From the NCBI GenBank assembly GCA_963746275.1, contig CAVVAX010000016.1, positions 43,536 through 107,535 of the forward strand: a stretch of 64,000 nucleotides of DNA. The letters run 5' to 3'. Source of the stretch: JAEULH01 sp963746275 (GTDB lineage Bacteria; Pseudomonadota; Alphaproteobacteria; Rhodospirillales; Defluviicoccaceae). Both the position numbers and the translations under genes were made by a program. Every line of letters starts with the position of its first letter. Position 1 is the first letter of the stretch. Shown here piece by piece: positions 18,117 through 29,907 of the stretch. The notes beneath the pieces are model-generated. The model saw only the letters and a list, made by a program, of their open reading frames with translations, made no database searches and was not told the origin of the DNA.

Positions 18117-18986
18117 TCAGCGGACCAAGAGCAGCGAGCAGGGAGCGCGCTCGACAATCTGGCGCGCGCTCGCGCCATCGAGCAGCCCCACCGGCAGAAC
18201 CATGAGGGCGGCGCGGCGCGCCTCGGCGATCCGGAGCAGGTCGCCAGCGCCGCCGTCGCGCAGATGAAGGAATGAGCCGCCGCCGATGCCGACCTCGGCG
18301 AGGACGGCTTCGGCCTCGCGCTGTCGGGCCTCGACCTCGTCGACGCGGCGGGCGAGCAGCACGACCTCGATGCCCGCCTCGCTGCCGCCCATCTCGGCTG
18401 CCGCGGCAAGGCCGTCGCGGGCAGCGACGCTGCCGTCGAAAGCCGCGAGCACCGGCCCACCGGCCCGCGCCGCGCGCCTGGGGACGAGGACGAAGCGCAC
18501 GTTCGCCTGCGACAGGGCGGCCAGCACCGCCGGCGTCGGCGTGCCCGGCGCCATGACCGAGGTGGCCGGCCCGCGGCGCCAGCCGATGATGACGAGGTCG
18601 GCAGGCGCCGCCGTGCTCAGGATCTCGGCGATGAGCCGGCCGCGGCGCACCTCGAAGGTGGAGCTGATCCGCTGGCGTTCGGCGGCCCGCTCCATGGCCT
18701 GCCGCGTGCGGGCGAGCTGGGCCTTGAGCGCGGTCTTCAGGTGCTCGGCGCCGAGCCGCGGGCTGCCGGCGGCGGAGCGCGCACAGATGGTTGTCATGCC
18801 AGGGTGCTCGGCGAGCCTGGCGAGGTCGATGTCCTCGATGAACAGGCCGAGAAGATCGGCCCGGAGCCTGGCGGCAAAGGCCGCCGCTGCCTCGACCGCG
18901 GCCAGGTCCTCGTCAGCCGAACCATCGAAGGCCACGACGACGCGGCGGAAACGCGGACCCGGCGCGCCGGTCCCAGGCGGGATCAT
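18117..18986 (-). CDS. Universal stress protein with two Usp domains
   Basis: The 289-residue protein has an N-terminal Usp domain starting FRRVVVAFDGSADEDLAAVEAA and a shorter second domain starting GGPVLAAFDGSVAARDGLAAA, ending PCSLLLVR. The usual ATP-binding G-2X-G-9X-G(S/T) motif is not clearly present in the first domain (IIGWRRGPATSVM), so nucleotide binding is uncertain. The ATG at complement 18984-18986 overlaps the Lon stop as ATGA, so translation is coupled. It likely acts in the cytosol in stress adaptation; the specific role is unknown. Confidence 0.8.
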   Translation of the reverse strand: MIPPGTGAPGPRFRRVVVAFDGSADEDLAAVEAAAAFAARLRADLLGLFIEDIDLARLAEHPGMTTICARSAAGSPRLGAEHLKTALKAQLARTRQAMERAAERQRISSTFEVRRGRLIAEILSTAAPADLVIIGWRRGPATSVMAPGTPTPAVLAALSQANVRFVLVPRRAARAGGPVLAAFDGSVAARDGLAAAAEMGGSEAGIEVVLLARRVDEVEARQREAEAVLAEVGIGGGSFLHLRDGGAGDLLRIAEARRAALMVLPVGLLDGASARQIVERAPCSLLLVR

Positions 18987-21506
18987 TCGCCGCGCTCCTT
19001 CTCGTCCTTCTTCTCCTTCGCCGCGCCCGGGCGGCGGCGCTCCTCGGCCGCGAGCCTGCGGGCGACGCTGGCGAAGCGGGCAAGGCGGAGGGCGACGGCG
19101 CGGTTGACCGAGCCGATGGGGTAGGCGCCGCTCTCGTCGGCGACGCCGGCGGGAATGCCGGTGAGGATCTCGATGCCCTGGTCGATGGTCGAGACGCCAT
19201 AGACAGCGAAGCGGCCCTGGGCGCAGGCCTCGACCACGTCCTTGCGCAGCATCAGGTGCTTGACGTTGGCCGCCGGGATCAGCACGCCCTGCTCGCCGGT
19301 GAGCCCGCGCGCGGCGCAGACGTCGAAAAAGCCCTCGATCTTCTCGTTGACCCCGCCGATGGCCTGCACCCGGCCGGCCTGGTCGACCGAGCCGGTCACC
19401 GCCAGCGACTGGCGGATCGGGATCTCGCAAAGCGCCGAGATCAGTGCGTAGAGCTCGGCGGACGACGCGCTGTCGCCGTCGACGCCGCCATAGGACTGCT
19501 CGAACACCAGGCTCGCCGACAAGGACAGCGGCTGCTCGCTGGCATAGCGGGTGCCGAGGTAGGACGACAGGATCAGCACGCCCTTGGTGTGCAGCGGCCC
19601 GCCCAACGCCACCTCGCGCTCAATGTCCACCACCTCGCCTTTGCCGAGGCGCACCCGGGCGCTGATCCGGCTCGGCCGGCCGAAGGCGAAATGGTTGAGC
19701 TGGATGACGGCGAGGCCGTTGACCTGGCCGACGCGCGACCCTTGCGTCTCGATGACGATGGTCTCGCGGCGGATCTCCTCCTGGATGCGCTCGCGCAGGC
19801 TGTCGGAGCGGAAGATCTTGGCCGCGATCGCGGCATCGACATGCGCCGCGGTTGCGACCCCGGCGCCGGCATCGCCGGCCCAGTAGTCGGTCTCGCGCAC
19901 CAGGTCGTCGAGGGTGTCCATGTGGGTCGTGAGCTTCTCGGCGTCGCCCGCGATCCGGGCACTCTGCTCGACGATCCTGGCCACCGCGGAGCGGTCGAAG
20001 GGCCGCACCCCGGCGTTCCTGACGATGCCGCCGATGAGCCGGGCGTAGCGGGCGGTGTTGCCGTTGCCGCGATCCATCCGCCCGCCGAAGTCGGCCGCGA
20101 CCCGGAACAGCTCGGAGAACTCTGGGTCATAGAGCGTGAGCAGGTAGTAGATCATCGCGTCGCCGAGGAGCACGACCTTGAGGTCGAGCGGGATCGGCCT
20201 CCGGCTCCAGCGTCGTGGTCGCGGTCCAGCCGAGGGACTCCGCCGTCGACTCGATGCGGATGCAGCCCGAGCGCAGCGCCCGCTTGAAGGTCTCGTAGGC
20301 GTAAGCGTGCATCAAGAGCTTGCGCGCATCGACGATCAGGCAGCCGCCGTTGGCCCGGTGCAGGGCGCCCGGCTTGATCAGGGTGAAGTCGGTGACCAGC
20401 GTGCCGAACTGGGCCAGGTGCTCGATCCGCCCGACCAGGTTCGGCTGGGTCGGGTGGTCCTCGTAGATTACCGGCGCGCCCTCCGCAGGGCCGCCCGCCT
20501 CGCCGCGCTGCGCCTGGTCGACCAGCACGTTCACCCGGTAGCGGCGGAACGGGCCGCCCGCGGCCTGGCCGCGCTCGGCCGCCGCCAGCATCATCTGCGG
20601 CCCGGTCTGCTCCTGCGGCAGGAAATCATCGGCGTTCTCGATCACGTCGTCGCGGACCGAATCGAGGTGGGCGAGGATGGCGGGAAACTCCGCCCACCGC
20701 TTCTTCAGCTCGTCGATCAGGTGACCGACGGCATACATCGTCGTCTCGCGGTTGAGGGTCTTGATCTGCTCGCGCTGCTCCTTCTCCCAGCCGGGGATCT
20801 CGCGGAGGAACGCTTCGAGCTCCTTCTGCAGCGCCTCGGACTCGGTCGCGCGCCGGCGCTTCTCTTCCGCCGAGAGCTGGTCGAACTCCTTCGGCCCCAG
20901 CACCTCGCCGTCCTTGATCGGCGCCAGCGCCAGCCCCACAGGCGTGCGGATGAGCGCCACGTCGCGCTCGCGGGCGCGCGCCTGCAGGGCGTTGAAGCCC
21001 TCCTCCTGGCGCTCCTTGAACTGCTCCTGGATGACGTTCTTGCGGTTGCGGTACTCGTCGCTTTCGAACGCTGCCGGGATCGCATGGCGCAGCTCGTCGA
21101 TGAGCTGCTGGGTGTCGTCGTGGAAGGGCCGCGCCTTTCCCGGCGACAGCCGGATCGCCCGCGGCTTGTGCGGCTCGGCGAAGTTGTGGACGTAGCACCA
21201 CTCCGACGGCACCGCCCAGCCGGCGGCGATGCGCTCGGCGTAGCTGCGAACGAAGTCGTACTTGCCGGTGCCCGTGGGGCCGAAGGCGAACAGGTTGTAG
21301 CCGGCGTGGCGCATGCCCATGGCGTAATGCACCGCCTCGGCCGCGCGCTGCTGGCCGATCGCCTCGTCAAGCGGCTCGATCTCGGCGGTCGTGGCGAAAT
21401 CCAGCTCGCCCGCGTCGCACGGCGTGAACAAGGCCTGCACCGGCAGCTTTGCCGCGTCGGCGGCGGCTGGGACGGCGGCGGGTGCTGCGGCCACATCATC
21501 GGTCAT
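18983..21506 (-). CDS. Lon-type AAA+ protease (LonH/YcbZ-like), one frameshift as read
   Basis: This is an ATP-dependent serine-lysine protease of the Lon family without the classic N-terminal LON domain. The first frame (21506 to about 20200) has Walker A FGPTGTGK, a long charged coiled-coil insert (about 150-290), and ANGGCLIVDARKLL as a Walker B-like strand. The frame then shifts near 20196-20202 by one extra base in a GGCCTCC run; the second frame carries SSYLGTRYASEQPLSLSASL, the catalytic serine in GGVDGDSASSAELYALISAL and the catalytic lysine in GVNEKIEGFFDVC. Repaired length is about 840 residues. The start overlaps the zincin gene stop and the stop overlaps the next gene, indicating an operon. 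Confidence 0.87.
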
Positions 21507-21901
21507 GCTTCATCCTCGATGGCGTCCATGTCGTCGTCGCTGAAGCCGAAGTGGTGGCCGATCTCGTGGATCAGCACATGACGGACGAGGTGCGCCAGGT
21601 CCTCGCCGGTCTCGCACCAGTAATCGAGGATCGGCCGGCGGTAGAGGAACACCATGTCCACGTCCTGGGAGGACACGGTCACGCTCTTGTTGTTGAGCGA
21701 GACCCCGCGGTAGAGGCCGAGGAGATCGAACGGGCTATCTAGGTCCAACTCCTCCTCCGTCTCTTCGTCCACGAAGTCTTCGACGCGGATGATGAGATTG
21801 GCGGCGTACTGGCGGAAGGTCTCTGGAACGCTCGCCAGCGCCCAGCGGGCCATGGCTTCGATGTCGTCCAGGCTGGGCGGCGTAGAGTAGGCCGGTCGCA
21901 T
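21503..21901 (-). CDS. Minimal zincin metallopeptidase family protein
   Basis: The 132-residue protein has the zinc-binding HEXXH motif HEIGH at 112-116, followed by HFGFSDDDMDAIE, where an Asp or His further on may be the third ligand. This is the short zincin family (PF06262, COG3824), known structurally as a minimal metallopeptidase fold without proven substrate. An acidic stretch (EDFVDEETEEELDLD, 41-55) precedes the core. It is the first gene of the minus-strand unit with the Lon-like protease; its stop overlaps the lon ATG. The promoter should lie in the short gap before the divergent pterin dehydratase gene. Confidence 0.85.
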   Translation of the reverse strand: MRPAYSTPPSLDDIEAMARWALASVPETFRQYAANLIIRVEDFVDEETEEELDLDSPFDLLGLYRGVSLNNKSVTVSSQDVDMVFLYRRPILDYWCETGEDLAHLVRHVLIHEIGHHFGFSDDDMDAIEDEA

Positions 21902-21953
21902 GCGGCTAGCTTATAGTCGGATCACGGATGCGCCAAGGAAGGAGCTTGCGGGC

Positions 21954-22266
21954 ATGGTCGAGAGGCTGGCGGGGGGTTGAGGGGGAGGCGCGCGCCGCCG
22001 CGCTGAAGGATCTTCCCGAGTGGGCGGAGGTCGAAGGCCGGGACGCCATCACCCGGTCATTCAGGTTCAAGACGTTCAACCAGGCGTTCGGCTTCATGAC
22101 CCGGGTGGCGCTGAGGGCGGAGAAGCTCGACCATCACCCGGAGTGGTTTAACGTCTACAACCGCGTCGACGTGACGCTCGCCACCCACGACGCCGGCGGC
22201 GTGACCGCGCTCGACATCAAGCTTGCGACCTTCATCGACAAGGCCGCCGCCGCCGCCAGCCTCTGA
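21954..22266 (+). CDS. phhB: Pterin-4a-carbinolamine dehydratase, frameshift in a G6 run
   Basis: This small enzyme dehydrates 4a-hydroxytetrahydrobiopterin to regenerate the pterin cofactor. Family features are LPEWAEVEGRDAITRSFRFK, the active-site HHPEWFNVYNRVDVTLATHD and the C-terminal LAT helix. The ATG at 21954, after AAGGAAGGAG, starts MVERLAG, but the frame then hits a stop after eight codons. Removing one G from the run at 21971-21976 joins it to the conserved domain, giving about 103 residues, the family norm. The long frame beginning at 21928 has no such fit. This is one of the clearest homopolymer errors in the window. Its partner hydroxylase is not in the window. Confidence 0.85.
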
Positions 22267-22278
22267 CCGGCAGCAGGG

Positions 22279-23041
22279 CTACTTCGGCGGCATGCGCAGC
22301 GCGCCGTCGAGGCGGACGACGGCGCCGTTCAGCATGACGTTGCCGATCATGTGCGCCACGAGGGCTGCGAACTCGTCCGGCTCGCCGAGCCGCGGCGGGA
22401 ACGGCACGGCGGCGCCGAGCTGGCGCCGGGTCTCCTCCGGCAGGCCGCGGAGCATGGGCGTGGCAAAGGTGCCGGGTGCGATGGTCAGCACCCGGATGCC
22501 GTAGCGGGCGAGTTCGCGCGCCGCCGGCAGGGTGAGCGAGACGACGCCGCCCTTGGACGCGGCATACGCCGCCTGGCCGATCTGGCCCTCGAAGGCGGCG
22601 ATGGAGGCGGTGTTGACGATGACGCCGCGCTCGCCGGTGGCAAGAGCGTCGAGGTCGCGCATGGCGGCGGCGGCGAGGCGGAGGATGTTGAAGGTGCCGA
22701 CGAGGTTGACGGCGACCACGTCGGCGAAGGCGGACGAGCGCCAGCGGCCCGTCGCGGCCGACGATGCGCGCCGGCGGCGCCACCCCGGCGCAGTTCACGG
22801 CGATGCGGGCGGGCCCCAGAGCCTCGGCAGCGGCCGCGACGGCGGCTTCGGCGGAGGCGGCATCGGCGACGTCGCAGGCGAAGGCCATACCGGCGATGTC
22901 GGCGGCGACGCGCGCCGCCGCCGCCAGGTCGCGGTCGAAGAGAGCGACGCGCGCGCCGGCCGCGGCCAGGCGCCTGGCGGTGGCTTCGCCAAGTCCCGAC
23001 GCGGCGCCGGTGACGATGGCGGTCTGCCCGGCGATGTCCAT
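22279..23041 (-). CDS. Short-chain dehydrogenase, 3-hydroxyacyl-CoA dehydrogenase type (HSD10-like), frameshifted
   Basis: A Rossmann-fold NAD(P)-dependent oxidoreductase. It starts at the ATG at complement 23039-23041 (MDIAGQTAIVTGAASGLGEATARRLA) with the TGxxxGxG cofactor motif and later NCAG. Near 22731-22738 the frame breaks; the second frame continues VVAVNLVGTFNILRLAAAAM, NTASIAAFEG, the catalytic AAYAASKGGV (Tyr and Lys) and VLTIAPGTFATPM. Repaired it has about 254 residues and resembles 3-hydroxyacyl-CoA dehydrogenase type 2, acting in short-chain fatty acid or branched-chain oxidation. It lies 100 bases downstream of phaB on the same strand, so a shared transcript is likely. Confidence 0.82.
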
Positions 23042-23140
23042 GCTGCCTCTCGCGTTGCCCGGAAGCGAAAGAGGCCACCGCACGCGGTGGCCCCTGGTCG
23101 TTCGTGATGGTCGCGCCGAGGTGGCGCCGCCGGGGCCGCT

Positions 23141-23863
23141 TTACGGCATGTGCTGGCCGCCGTTGACCGACAGGGTCTCGCCGGTGATCCAGTTGGCGCC
23201 GTCGCTGCAGAGGAACGAGACGGCATTGGCGATGTCTTCCGGGGTGCCGATGCGGTTGCAGGGGATCTTCTTCACCTCGCCGTCGAGGATCTCCTTCGGC
23301 ATCGCCGCGGTCATCTCGGTGAGGATGAAGCCCGGGCAGATGACGTTCACGGTCGTGCCGCCCTTGGCCAGCTCGACCGCGAGCGAGCGCGACAGGCCGA
23401 TGATGCCCGCCTTCGACGCGGAGTAGTTGGTTTGCCCGAACTGGCCGCGCTGGCCGTTCATCGAGCTGATGTTGACAATCCGACCCCAACCGCGCTCGGC
23501 CATGCCCGGGGCGGCGACGCGGCAGGTGTTGAACGCGGCGGAGAGGTTTACGGCGATGACCGGATCCCAGTTCTTCTCGCGGGTCATCTTGACGAAGCGA
23601 GCATCGCGGGTGATGCCTGCGTTGTTGACGAGGATGTCGATGGGCCCGACCTCTTCCTCGATCTTCTTGAAGCCGGCCTCGACGGAGGCATAGTCGGCGA
23701 CGTTGACGTTGTAGCCGGGAATGCCGGTCTCTTTCTTAAAGGACTCGATCTGCTCGTCGACGACGTCGACGACAACGACCGTGAACCCGTCCGCCTTAAG
23801 CTTTTTGGCGATCCCCGCGCCAATGCCTCGCGTCCCGCCGGTTACCAGTGCCACGCGTGCCAT
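23141..23863 (-). CDS. phaB: Acetoacetyl-CoA reductase
   Basis: This NADPH-dependent enzyme reduces acetoacetyl-CoA to (R)-3-hydroxybutyryl-CoA for polyhydroxybutyrate synthesis. The 240-residue protein has TGGTRGIGAGIAKKL, NNAGITRD, the NISSMNGQRGQFGQTNYSASKAG catalytic block (Ser, Tyr, Lys) and CPGFILTEMTAAMP, typical of PhaB rather than FabG. I start at the ATG at complement 23861-23863, which follows GGAGGG; a GTG four codons upstream overlaps that site. No phaA or phaC gene lies beside it. A 12-base palindrome lies 28 bases upstream of the start codon. Confidence 0.92.
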   Translation of the reverse strand: MARVALVTGGTRGIGAGIAKKLKADGFTVVVVDVVDEQIESFKKETGIPGYNVNVADYASVEAGFKKIEEEVGPIDILVNNAGITRDARFVKMTREKNWDPVIAVNLSAAFNTCRVAAPGMAERGWGRIVNISSMNGQRGQFGQTNYSASKAGIIGLSRSLAVELAKGGTTVNVICPGFILTEMTAAMPKEILDGEVKKIPCNRIGTPEDIANAVSFLCSDGANWITGETLSVNGGQHMP

Positions 23864-23890
23864 GTTTCCCTCCACCTTTTCGTTGTCCTA

Positions 23891-23902
23891 GAGACTAGTC
23901 TC
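23891..23902. promoter_or_regulatory. 12-base perfect palindrome upstream of phaB
   Basis: GAGACTAGTCTC is a perfect palindrome, 28 bases before the phaB start codon. It sits in the roughly 300-base gap between phaB and the divergent YkvA gene, where a regulator would bind. This gap otherwise shows no gene. No match to a known operator is claimed. Confidence 0.35.
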
Positions 23903-24171
23903 GTGAACTGCCCCCCGGCGCAGCGGCGAACGCGCCGCGCGAGAGGCGGGCCGTCAGGGTGACGCGCAAAGGAAAGAAGATGTCCCGGTTTCGGCCCCTG
24001 AGCGGAGGGGGTCGTTTAGACGCGCGCTCCAGCCTTGTCAAGGCGAAGGCCGTGCTGCGGTCGAACTGCGGCGGCGCCGATGCTACCTCTAGGTGCGCCG
24101 GTTGCGCCGGCGGCCGGTGTTGACCATGTCACTGGCGTTTGATCTTGATCGTGTTGAACGGGACGCCGCGG

Positions 24172-24528
24172 ATGCAGAGCAACGAGGTCTACGGGGCGCT
24201 GGTTCCTCTTGTCGGCAAAGAGGACGTCGTTCACGAGAAGTTCTGGGGCAAGATCCGCCGGACGCTCGGCAAGGTCCCGTTCACCGACCGCGCCGTTGCC
24301 GCCTACTACGCCGCCACCGATCCGGCGACGCCGTTTCGGGTGAAGACCATCCTGTTCGCGGCGCTGGCCTATTTCATCCTGCCGTCCGATCTGATCCCGG
24401 ACATCCTGGCCGGCGTCGGCTTCGTCGACGACGCCACCGTGCTGCTGACGGTGGTCCAGAGCCTGGCGCCGTACATCTCCGAAACCCACGTCGCCCGCGC
24501 CCGCGCCTACCTGCAGAGCCAGGGGTAG
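24172..24528 (+). CDS. YkvA family protein (DUF1232)
   Basis: The 118-residue product has the DUF1232 core TPFRVKTILFAALAYFILPSDLIPDILAGVGFVDDATVL, a short membrane-associated segment with the typical P-x-D-x-I-P-D motif. It is probably an inner-membrane protein of unknown function. I prefer the ATG at 24172, giving MQSNEVYG; an upstream TTG at 24139 would add 11 residues. It is divergent from phaB and followed after 55 bases by the convergent exporter gene. Confidence 0.75.
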   Translation: MQSNEVYGALVPLVGKEDVVHEKFWGKIRRTLGKVPFTDRAVAAYYAATDPATPFRVKTILFAALAYFILPSDLIPDILAGVGFVDDATVLLTVVQSLAPYISETHVARARAYLQSQG

Positions 24529-24583
24529 GCGAGCAGAGGCCAGCCTCCGCTTCGTCTTCGCTGGGATTGGCGGCACGGCGCCC

Positions 24584-25508
24584 TCAGTGCGGCGGCGCGG
24601 CGGCCAGCCGCTTGCCGAGGACTGCCTCGCGGTGGGCGATGTAGGCGGCGGCGGCGACGATGACGCCGGCGCCCACCCAGGTCCACAGGTCCGGCCGTTC
24701 GCCGAAGAAGAAGAACCCCAGGATTGAGACGAAGACCAGCCTGGAGAAGTCGAACGGGAGCACCGCTGAGGCATCGGCGGCGGCGAAGGCTCGGGTCAGG
24801 AACACCTGGCCGATGGTGGCAGAGAAGCCCAGGCCCAGCAGCCACGGCCAGAGCGGAAGGCCAGGCGTCTCCCAAACGAACAGCGCCGGCAGCAGCGACA
24901 TCGGCGTCATCAACAGCCCCATCATCACCACGATGGCGTTCGGGTTCTCAGTCCGCGACAGCGACTTCACCGTCAGGAACGCGAGCGCCATCAGTGCCGC
25001 GGCGGCCAGCGCGACCAGTGCTTCGGGGCGGAGCGTTTCGGCGCCCGGGCGCAGGATGATCAGCGCCCCGGCGAAGCCCAGCAGCGTCGCCGTCCATCGC
25101 CTGGCCTTCACCGTCTCGCGCAGGATCACCGCCGCGCCGATGGTCGTGAACATCGGCGTGGTGAAGGTGAGCGCGGTGACCTCGGCCAGCGGCAGCAGGC
25201 TCAGCGCGGTGAAGAAGGTGAGCATCGCCGCCAGGCCGGCCGCCGAGCGGAGGAAATGCATCCCCATCCGCTCGGTGGCCAGGCTCTCGCGGCCGACGCG
25301 GAGCATCCACGGCACCATGAAGACGAGGCCGAACAGGTTGCGGAAGAACGCCACCTCGAAGGGGTGCATCTCGCGCGAGAGGTAGCGGACGATCGCCATC
25401 ATCACGGCGAAGCCCGCCGCCGAGGCGATCATGAAGACGGCGCCCCGGCTGGACGCCGGGAGGTCGGCGAAGCGGGCGGCGAGGGATCCGGGCGGCGGGT
25501 ATCGTCAT
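24584..25508 (-). CDS. EamA/DMT family transporter, frameshift near N-terminus
   Basis: An inner-membrane exporter with ten hydrophobic helices in two EamA repeats, for example FMIASAAGFAVMMAIVRYLS and FRNLFGLVFMVPWML in the first half and GFSATIGQVFLTRAFAAADASAVLPFDF in the second. The continuous frame starts at an internal ATG (25432). The likely true start is the ATG at complement 25506-25508 (MTIPAAR), which joins after a one-base shift near 25485-25492 through SLAARFADLPASSRGAVF. That gives about 307 residues, normal for the family. Substrates of such proteins are metabolites or drugs and cannot be predicted here. The start is divergent from the acetoacetate-CoA ligase gene. Confidence 0.8.
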
Positions 25509-25650
25509 GCGGCGTCAGATCTGCGGCCTGTGGCGCGGCTGCCACGAGGGCTGCCACGGGGCGCCACGGGGCGGGCGCGATTGCGCCGGCTGCGAGGCCC
25601 CCGCATACTGGCCGAGGCGCGCCGGGACGGGAAGAACAAGGAGCAAGGCC

Positions 25651-27618
<1,968 letters not shown>

Positions 27619-27637
27619 CCGGGGCGGAAACCGCCCG

Positions 27638-28568
27638 TCAGTCGGCGGTGACGGGGCTGACGAAGCCCTTCGGCTTGATCGCGAGCACCGAGCAGCGCAC
27701 CCGAGAGAGGACGGTTTCGGCGGTGTTGCCGATGAACAGCCCGGCGATGCCGGAGCGGCCGATGGTCGACATGACGATGACCTCGACCTTCAGCTCCTCG
27801 GCGATCTCGGTGATCACGGCGGCGGGATCGCCCTTGCGCAGATGGGCGCTGAAGTCGGCCACCTGCGGCCGGTACCGGTCGACCAGCTCGTGGAAGCGGG
27901 ACGAGTGACGCTCCTCGGCGAGGATGCTGAGCTCGTCGAGGTCGCGGAGATCGAGCTGCAGCCACGGCGACTCCGCCCAGATCTGCTCCAGCGGCGCCGA
28001 CCAGGCGTGAACCGCGTGGCAGGGCACGCCTTCGCGGATCGCCAGCGCGGTCGCGAGGTCGAGGATCGTCGCCGCCACCTCGTTGTCCCTGTCGTCGTCG
28101 GAGACGGGGTTGACGCAGGCGAGCACGCCGCGCCTGGCCTCGTCGCCGTCGTCCGCGATCATCCACACCGGGCAGGGGCACTTGCGCAGCAGGTGCAGGT
28201 CGGTGCTGCCGAAGCCGAGCGGCCGGTCGAAGTCGGCGCGGTGGCCGACCTTCACGACCAGATCGTGCTGAGCCCGCAGGACCCGGCGGATGATCTCGAT
28301 GAACGGTTCGCCGAAGACGATGCGGATGTCCACCTCGATGCCCTGCTCGCGCACGGGCGCGGCGATGGCGGCGAGCCGGTCGGTCATGCCGGCGACGATC
28401 GCCTGGCGGATCACGTCGCCCTCGCCGCGCGGCAGCAACTCGTCGAGGCAGACGATGGCGGCGAGGCGGGCGTCGTTCTCGCGCGCCAGTCGCCGCCGCC
28501 CGCGCCAGCGCCTCGTCCTGGTCTCGCGCCGGATCGACAACGGCGAGGATGTTCTTGAACCGCTTCAT
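27638..28568 (-). CDS. Universal stress protein with two Usp domains, frameshifted
   Basis: It starts at the ATG at complement 28566-28568 (MKRFKNILAVVDPARDQDEAL). Near 28490-28500 the frame shifts; the main frame then runs to 27638 with RRVLRAQHDLVVKVGHRADFD, GSTDLHLLRKCPCPVWMI, and the C-terminal Usp motif MSTIGRSGIAGLFIGNTAETVL, which fits the ATP-binding G-2X-G-9X-G(S/T) pattern. Repaired length is about 309 residues with two Usp domains (UspE-like). It lies 52 bases after a close paralog and seems to be the last gene of the mrp unit. Confidence 0.8.
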
Positions 28569-28620
28569 CGTCCGCTCCCCAGCATGCACCGGCCCGGGGC
28601 GAGCATAGCGCCGGCGGGAG

Positions 28621-29548
28621 CTAGGCCGCTACCGGCGTGACGAAGCTCGCCGGCTTGATCGCCAGCACCGAGCAATCGACCTGGTTGAGGACGGCCTCGG
28701 CGGTGTTGCCGATGATCAGGCCGGGGATGCCGGTGCGCCCGACGGTGGCCATGACGATGACCTCGGCGTCGGTCTCGCCGGCGACGTCGGGGATCACCCT
28801 CTCCGGCTGGCCCTCGCGGAAGTGGACCTGCATGCCGGGCGCGATCGGCCGGAAGGCCGCGATCAGGTCCTCGAACCGGCTCTCGCGGCCGCGCCGGGTC
28901 TCCTCGCTCAGCCGCTCTACTTCGGCCCGCGGGATCTTGAGCCATGGCGAGTCCAGCAGCGTGTTCTTGGCCGGCAGGTGCCAGGCGTGGAGCACGTGCA
29001 GCGGCGTCTCCTCCAAGAGCGACAGCGAGGTGGCGAGCTGCATGATCGTCGTGTTCAACGCGCGCCTGTCGGCATCGTCGGGATCGGGGTCGACCGCCGC
29101 GAGCACGCCGCCCTGGTGCGCGCCGGAGCGTGGGTGGATCATCCACACCGGGCACGGGCACTTGCGCAACAGGTGCAGATCGGTGCTACCGAACAGCGCC
29201 GAGGCCGGCGCCGGATAGCTGCGCGCCGTCTTGACCACGAGATCGTGCTGGTGCCCGCAGGACGCGGACGATGGCCTGGATGAAGGTGCGGCCGAACAGG
29301 ATCTCGGCGTGAGCGCGAAAGCCGCGCTGACGCAGACCGTCGGCCAAAGCCAGCAGGCGAACGCGCAGGCCATTGACCACGGCCCGGCGGAACTCGTCGG
29401 CGGGCGCCTCCTCGCCGAACTCCTCGAGGCAGAGCGCAAGGGTAAGGCGGGCCTGGCTGCTGGCGGCAAGGGCGGTGGCGCGCAGCAGGGCAGGGTCGTT
29501 CTCGCTCACCCCGCCCAAGAGCACGAGGATGTTCTTGAACCGTTTCAT
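28621..29548 (-). CDS. Universal stress protein with two Usp domains, frameshifted
   Basis: A paralog of the preceding gene: MKRFKNILVLLGGVSENDPALL at the start, LFGSTDLHLLRKCPCPVWMI mid-protein and VGRTGIPGLIIGNTAEAVL at the end. One extra C near 29250-29255 breaks the frame between VRVLRA and QHDLVVK. The ATG at complement 29546-29548 overlaps the mrpG stop as ATGA, so this stress protein is translated as part of the Mrp antiporter operon. It probably responds to the same ionic or pH stress, an inference from context. Confidence 0.82.
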
Positions 29549-29907
29549 CGCTCCTCACCGGACGCATGCGGTCGCGCCTGGGCCTGCGGATGCCCGCGCC
29601 ATTCGTCGATGGCGGTGGCGCGCCACAGCGGCACGCCCTCGCGGTAGGCCGCCCGGCCGATGAGATGCGCGGCAACCGGGGCGGTGATAATGAGAAAGGC
29701 GATGCCGGCGAAGGCCCGCACCGTAATGCCGAGGTCGTCGAAGTTCACCGCCACCGCCGCCATGATCAGGCCGACGCCGAGCGTCCCGGCCTTGGTAGCG
29801 GCATGCATGCGGATGAAGACGTCGGGCATGCGGGCGAGGCCGAGACCGGCGATGAAGGCGAACAGCCCGCCGCCGATCAGGCAGACGGCGGTAATGATTT
29901 CGCTCAT
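29545..29907 (-). CDS. mrpG: Mrp Na+/H+ antiporter subunit G
   Basis: A 120-residue protein with three hydrophobic helices, starting ITAVCLIGGGLFAFIAGLGLARMPDVFIRMHAATKAGTLG, the hallmark of MrpG/PhaG. It is a small subunit of the multi-subunit Na+(K+)/H+ antiporter in the inner membrane. Its start overlaps the mrpF stop, and its stop overlaps the next universal stress gene. Length is normal. Confidence 0.92.
   Translation of the reverse strand: MSEIITAVCLIGGGLFAFIAGLGLARMPDVFIRMHAATKAGTLGVGLIMAAVAVNFDDLGITVRAFAGIAFLIITAPVAAHLIGRAAYREGVPLWRATAIDEWRGHPQAQARPHASGEER

Noticed and set aside
15464..18205. A 913-codon open frame on the plus strand
   Set aside because: It is a composite: antisense to the cysteine-synthase gene, then part of the aminotransferase in one frame, then antisense to DsbA. 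GC-rich codon bias makes long empty frames.
23141..23863. FabG instead of PhaB
   Set aside because: The SSMNGQRGQFGQTNYSASKAG block and length match acetoacetyl-CoA reductase; no fatty-acid synthesis genes are nearby.
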